A stretch of 64,000 bases of DNA from Ilex aquifolium (lineage: Eukaryota; Streptophyta; Magnoliopsida; Aquifoliales; Aquifoliaceae), in NCBI GenBank assembly GCA_951799425.1, contig OX637409.1, positions 23,900,501-23,964,500 of the forward strand, written 5' to 3'. The notes under the pieces are model-generated. The model searched no databases, had not been told where the DNA came from, and saw only the letters and a list, made by a program, of their open reading frames with translations. A program made the translations under genes and the position numbers. Of the stretch, positions 59,770 to 64,000 are shown in pieces; the first letter of the stretch is position 1; each line of letters begins with the position of its first letter.

Positions 59770-60224
59770 ATAAGTATTTATCACTCTCTCTTTTACAAAT
59801 AAAAATTAAATTAAACACATTTTTTACTTCTCTCAAACTCGATTTTGTATCTATATAAATATAAAAACACCAACTACTTAAATTATTCATTCTCATAGAG
59901 GATCCATAATAAAAAGTAATTAATGTAAAAACAACTTTCAATAAAGTTGTTATTAGAGAAAATAAAACATAAAATAGTAAGTGAACGTTGCATACATAAA
60001 TAAGTTAAAGATCATAAAAAAATAGTAAAATAAACAAAATAACAAGAAATTATGAATGTATACTGATAGTTGATCATATAATACCACAATTTTTATGAAT
60101 AACATACAAAATAAATAAAAAAGAGCATACAAATAATAATGAAATAATAGATTGTAACCCAAAAAGTGCAAGTCAAGATATGAGAGAAACAAACAGATGT
60201 TCGTATCAGTCAAGTTTCTTCAAT

Positions 60225-61075
60225 TGACATGTGTGTTTAGAGGATACACTGAGGATTACTCTACATTCTCCAAGGAAACATTTACTACCTTCAAAGAACT
60301 TACAATACGAACTCATGACTTGGAGATCTAAATTTTCAAGCACGAAAGTTACTTGTTGAGTGACCCTCATGAAAAAAAAGATATGAAGAAGGATGTGAAA
60401 CCCTCAAACGCAAAGGAAATTATGACAATCGCCATCACATCAACAAAGATCTTTGATAAGAAGTCGAAGACAAACTTCAAAGTCAAGACTACTCAAGATC
60501 ATACTAAAAAAAAGATAAGACCAAGTTCGAAAAAACTCGAAGAGAATAACTATCCCTTTTTTGATACTGAAGTGTTTGATATATTTGATTAGTTACTTGA
60601 GTTAAAACTTATCAAGTTGCCAACGGCCAAAAAAATTGGGAATGGTTAATAATCCAAAGTATTTTTGCAAATATCATTGGATTGTTAGTCATCCTCTTTA
60701 AAGATGTTTTATCTTAAATGAAGAGATTATTCGTCTATTGAATGAAAATAAAATTAAACTCAATTCTAACGAAAAAATGACAACTGCAAATGTGCCAATG
60801 TGTACTTTCTGGTTTTTCAACCCTATACTGGTCCCAAACAAAGAAACATGATCATCACCTCTCATACATCAAAAAAAACTATCCCAACTACTGGGTTCTT
60901 CCACATCCAGAGAATAAACAACGTCGATTGAAAATAAGGAACTCATTGTTTCTCTTTCTCTAGTAGCTGTGCCGATGCAGTTTATTGTTGATGATGAAGT
61001 GACAACAGTGTATGCATACCTAGTCATGCCGAGACACAAAACCCGTAGCATCCTAGCACTTTATGAGCTCAGGTG
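60225..61075 (+). mobile_element. Ty3/gypsy-like gag remnant
   Basis: This fragment resembles the C-terminal part of gag from Ty3/gypsy elements of the Tat/Athila type, including a stretch with LIKLPTAKK and a following region like the Cys-His knuckle (CKYHxxxxHPxxKC type). No LTRs or pol domains are seen next to it. It is an old remnant with several breaks. Confidence 0.65.
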
Positions 61076-61806
61076 ATCTAGATATTTAAGCATCATCGTC
61101 TGATGGACATGAGTCAGGTTAGGTAAATTTTTAAAAGCCCAAGAATTAGTGATACATAAAATTTGGGCCCAAAATAATTTGGGTTTAGCTAACAGTTCAC
61201 AAATTCAGTGATCATCCAAACAGACCAAACCTAGAGGCCTTTTGGCCTCAATAGAATCATCCCAAGCTCGGTTAAGTAGCAAGTGTATGCTATCTATTAT
61301 ATTTTGGTACTGTATGTGACATCATATAATTTACACCTAAAAAGACTATTTAAATTAGTTTGTTATATAACTGAAAAAAAAAGAGTGGTCTAGTATGTCA
61401 ACGGATAAAATTCAATTAGTTTCGATTGATTTGAATATAATTCGATCCTAACATGTGAAGGATTTTATTTTACAAACTAAATCATCTTCCATTAAAAATG
61501 CAACTTTCGATCTGATTTGAATAAGTAGTTAAGCAACATTTTAGTTAATTATTTTCGAAATTTAACTCAATTTGGATTAAATAATCACTGAACTTCATTA
61601 TATATGCACATAGATATCTATGCATAACTCATCTAGGATCACAATTGGATTAGATATTTGTATTTTTTAATCCAAATATGAAACAAGATATAATAGATTC
61701 AGATTCGAATTATCTATAAAAATATAAATTCTCGCTTGATTATATTCCAATTCGCATTTACATCTAAATTTGATTGACAAGCTTACTCTCTAATTCCGTG
61801 CATTTA
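61076..61806. other. intergenic, nothing recognised
   Basis: This is AT-rich DNA without usable frames or repeats with defined ends. Confidence 0.5.
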
Positions 61807-61814
61807 GATTTACA

Positions 61815-62358
61815 TAAAGGTGACATTCGGGTCGTATCATTTCGTATTTGTGTCAAGTATTAGTTATCTCTAACTCAACCTGTTTATTTAATTGTGTCAT
61901 ATGTCATTACAATGATCCAAATTATTTATGATTGTATCGTGTTTGAGTTGACCTATATAACCCATGAATTAAAAATATAATACTAAGATCCCATTATTTT
62001 TCAACCAAACCCACCATTTAATTTTTTGGCAAGTTGAAAATCTAAAGTCTACATAAGAAAAAACAAGCCAAAAAAAAAATTACCATTTATAAAAAATCAT
62101 GTCAACATGTAATATAAAAATACAAAAAATGGTCATTTTTTTTTTCGGAAGGTTAAAAATAGTCATTTTATTTATACTATACATGTTGAACGTGTTTATC
62201 ATTTCAAATTTGAGTTATTCATATTCAATGCTAACTTGACATATGTATTATTAATGTTAACGGGTCATATCATTTTCAAGTTCGTGTCGAGTGTTAATTA
62301 ATCTTAACCTGTTAACTTTATGTGGATTTCTTGTGTTGTTTCCAAAATTGCCTCGTTA
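61815..62358. mobile_element. decayed hAT-type MITE, related to the one at 55.6 kb
   Basis: This 544-bp copy matches the element at 55567-56258 in inverted orientation. Its left end AAAGGTGACATTCGGGTCGT corresponds to the right end of the other, and its right end CAAAATTGCC to the other's left end. The flanks GATTTACA (61807-61814) and GATTTATA (62359-62366) form an 8-bp target duplication with one difference. It lacks the (TTA)n core. Confidence 0.85.
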
Positions 62359-62443
62359 GATTTATAGTTGCATCTCATGAGCATGCTTGTGCAATTTATA
62401 CTAAACAAAAACAAACATGCTTTTCTTAATTAGAAAAATATTT

Positions 62444-63462
62444 GATTAAATTACATAAATAACCCTCGAACTTCGGTATTTTGTTTTAAATAGCTTTAAT
62501 CAGCACATTCCGTTAGATTTAGATGTTAAGTGCGAATGAAACCAACTATTTTAATTAGCATCTTCCGTTAGATTTAGATGTTAAGTGGAGATGAAACTCT
62601 AACGTGAAATGCAGATAAAAATTGATGGAAGCATTTTTGCTATTTTCATGTGGGGATGAAAACTTAACGCTAACATTTTTTCTTCGATTGTCCGAACCTT
62701 TATCGTTTTTCCTCCCCTTCGTCGACGTACTCCGAAACTGCCCACTGGAGATAACTATTGGAAATTGATGCCGACCACATAATTGACGAGCAATCGATTT
62801 TTGCTTGCTCTTCTTCGATTTTACCTTAAAGTTGTAATGATTCTCCTCATCTCTTCATCTTCACCCCAAATCTATTTGTCACACCCACCTGAAATTGATG
62901 CCGGCCACAATAGTCCAAATCGACACAACCTAAATTGATGACACCACAACAACGTAAATCACGCCACCATAACATCGTCGTATTCTTGTACATCAGCCAA
63001 ATCGATGCCACGACAACTTCAATTTCTAATCAATTAGAGTGCTCGAATAATTTTTTTGTGGGTTGATGTTTCACTATAACTGAGAGTGACTTTCTTTAAT
63101 GGATTTGGATTCATCAAATTACTATAATTATTGAGTTTGTCTTCTGCAAAATCTTTTGGTGAGTTTTTTAAAATCTTGGCAGTGATCTCCGTTAGTGATA
63201 GCCAATGACAATTTCAGCTTATGGACCACCGGAGAAGATGAAGTTCATTTTTACATAACACCTAAAATATCAAAAATGCCCTCCACTAGCTTCCATTTGC
63301 AGTTTACATTAGGGTTTCATCCCCACTTAACACGTGAATCTAATGGAAGGTGCTGATTAAAATGAATTAAATAGTTTAAGGGATAAATTAAAAAAGATTA
63401 AAAGTTTAAGGGGTAATTCAGAATAAATACTAAAGTTCAGGGGTAATTTATGTAGTTTACCC
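62444..63462. mobile_element. Mutator-like MITE upstream of the BRE1-like gene
   Basis: This 1.02-kb element has long inverted ends. The left GATTAAATTACATAAATAAC pairs with the reverse-complemented right GGGTAAACTACATAAATTAC, and both continue with a GAACTTYRGTATTT block. Further in, both arms share TTTAATCAGCAC and TTCCRTTAGATT. The flanks AAAATATTT (62435-62443) and AAATTGTTT (63463-63471) match at seven of nine positions, an aged 9-bp duplication. There is no transposase. It ends 273 bases before the downstream start codon. Confidence 0.88.
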
Positions 63463-63605
63463 AAATTGTTTTTAGAATAAACCGGCATACTTTTTGATAG
63501 TCATTGATCAGATCAGAAGTGTGCGCCACAGTGGATTCCCATCCCTTTCTTATGTGGTCCAAACACAAAACAGGAATGCTTCAATTACAACAGTTCTTCT
63601 AAGCT

Positions 63606-63609
<4 letters not shown>

Positions 63610-63637
<28 letters not shown>
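63610..63637 (+). repeat. (CT)n tract in the 5' leader of the BRE1-like gene
   Basis: A run of about 14 CT units lies about 100 bases upstream of the start codon, in the presumed 5' UTR. CT-rich leaders are common in plant genes. Confidence 0.93.
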
Positions 63638-63638
<1 letters not shown>

Positions 63639-63735
63639 GACACACCGAGTATTTGGATTTCGCAAAAATCTGGGTATTTAGTATACATCAAAAGTTGTGG
63701 TGTCTGATGGTGGCGTTTAAAAGAGAGGAGCTGTA

Positions 63736-64000
63736 ATGGAAAACGAAGACTCCAATGAGCCGAAGAAGAAGCGTCCACATTTGAACTCGGTTTCCTCTCC
63801 CATGGCTCGTCACTCTACAATTTCTCCCGACAACAGCAAAAACGTAAGCCTTTTCAACTCTCTCTCTGTCTCTTTAAAATGCACATGTTTAAATATATTG
63901 GTATTTAGCTGTTAGAAAATATGAAGGAAATTTGAATTATAAACCGTGTCTTGTCGATTCAATTAGCTATGCAATTATGGTTTGGGTGGTGTAGAATATA
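63736..64000 (+). CDS. HUB2-like: BRE1-like E3 ubiquitin ligase, first exon (HUB2-type), partial
   Basis: Only the first coding exon is in the window: 63736-63843, 36 residues, starting MENEDSNEPKKKRPHLNSVS and containing SPMARHST. It ends at a good donor (AAC|GTAAGC), and the rest up to 64000 is intron 1. This N-terminus matches plant BRE1-like 2 / HISTONE MONOUBIQUITINATION 2, a RING E3 that acts with HUB1 to ubiquitinate histone H2B in chromatin (family knowledge). The coiled coils and RING domain lie outside the window. Identification rests on a short N-terminal match including the KKRPHL and SPxMAR motifs, so it is likely but not certain. A (CT)n leader and a MULE-type MITE lie just upstream. 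Confidence 0.8.

Larger units (their letters stand above)
57733..60206. repeat. 1.65-kb dispersed repeat, copy 2 (with insertion)
   Basis: This is the direct-orientation partner of 44921-46560. After removing the 0.82-kb TIR element at 58950-59769 the length is about 1.65 kb, the same as copy 1. Similarity runs from CCCAAGGC to ACAGATGT. The two copies share the (GA)n tract, the GC-rich GTCTCTGAGACTCGAAGAGG block and the AT-rich tail. A gypsy-like gag scrap begins directly after its right end. Confidence 0.8.

Noticed and set aside
63494-63736. 80-residue frame just upstream of the BRE1-like start
   Set aside because: It runs through the (CT)n leader and overlaps the real ATG by one base; it has no motif and may at most act as an upstream frame in the 5' UTR.

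Overview
The window is nuclear DNA from a flowering plant, most likely a eudicot with a medium to large, transposon-rich genome. It is AT-rich, its genes are split by GT..AG introns, and its proteins are plant-specific. It carries five protein-coding genes that I can define by exon, one of them running off the right edge, and a dense layer of transposable elements. I cannot name the species.

Layout. At 0.4-17.5 kb (minus strand) lies a clade-II TGA bZIP transcription factor of 326 residues in eight coding exons. Its introns are swollen to 9.7, 3.9 and 2.0 kb by Ty1/copia fossils, all antisense to the gene; one of these is near full length (6.48-13.30 kb) and was itself hit by two hAT-type MITEs. 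At 17.5-29 kb is intergenic or 5'-UTR-intron DNA with another copia fossil, a TIR element, LTR scraps, tandem repeats and two SINEs. At 29.4-34.85 kb (minus) lies a UBA2-type two-RRM RNA-binding protein with a perfect splice donor directly after its stop codon, followed by two L1-type LINE remnants in sense orientation. At 37.2-39.3 kb (minus) is calmodulin (149 residues, two exons), with a Mutator-like MITE 133 bp upstream of its start codon. At 40.3-41.2 kb two related SINEs form an inverted pair. At 41.4-43.4 kb (minus) is a UBA-domain protein. From 43.5 to 52 kb there is no gene, but a 1.65-kb dispersed repeat, a MULE, a copia scrap and a decayed U6 snRNA copy. At 52.3-54.1 kb (minus) is a 139-residue protein in four exons that I do not recognise. 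At 54-63.5 kb are more MITEs, the second copy of the 1.65-kb repeat (with an element inserted in it), a gypsy-like gag scrap and a MULE. At 63.74 kb (plus) the first exon of a BRE1-like/HUB2-type E3 ligase begins.

The genes are independent eukaryotic units rather than an operon. Most act in signalling and gene regulation: transcription (TGA), mRNA binding (UBA2-type), calcium sensing (calmodulin), ubiquitin binding and histone H2B ubiquitination. From memory, calmodulin and UBA2 genes are also near neighbours in Arabidopsis, which would make that pair conserved synteny.

I found no undescribed biological system that I can defend. The strongest unexpected material is structural: eight TIR elements with readable or partly readable target-site duplications, an empty/filled insertion-site pair, an unclassified 1.65-kb repeat, a possible stop-codon-adjacent 3'UTR intron holding LINEs, and an unrecognised small gene.
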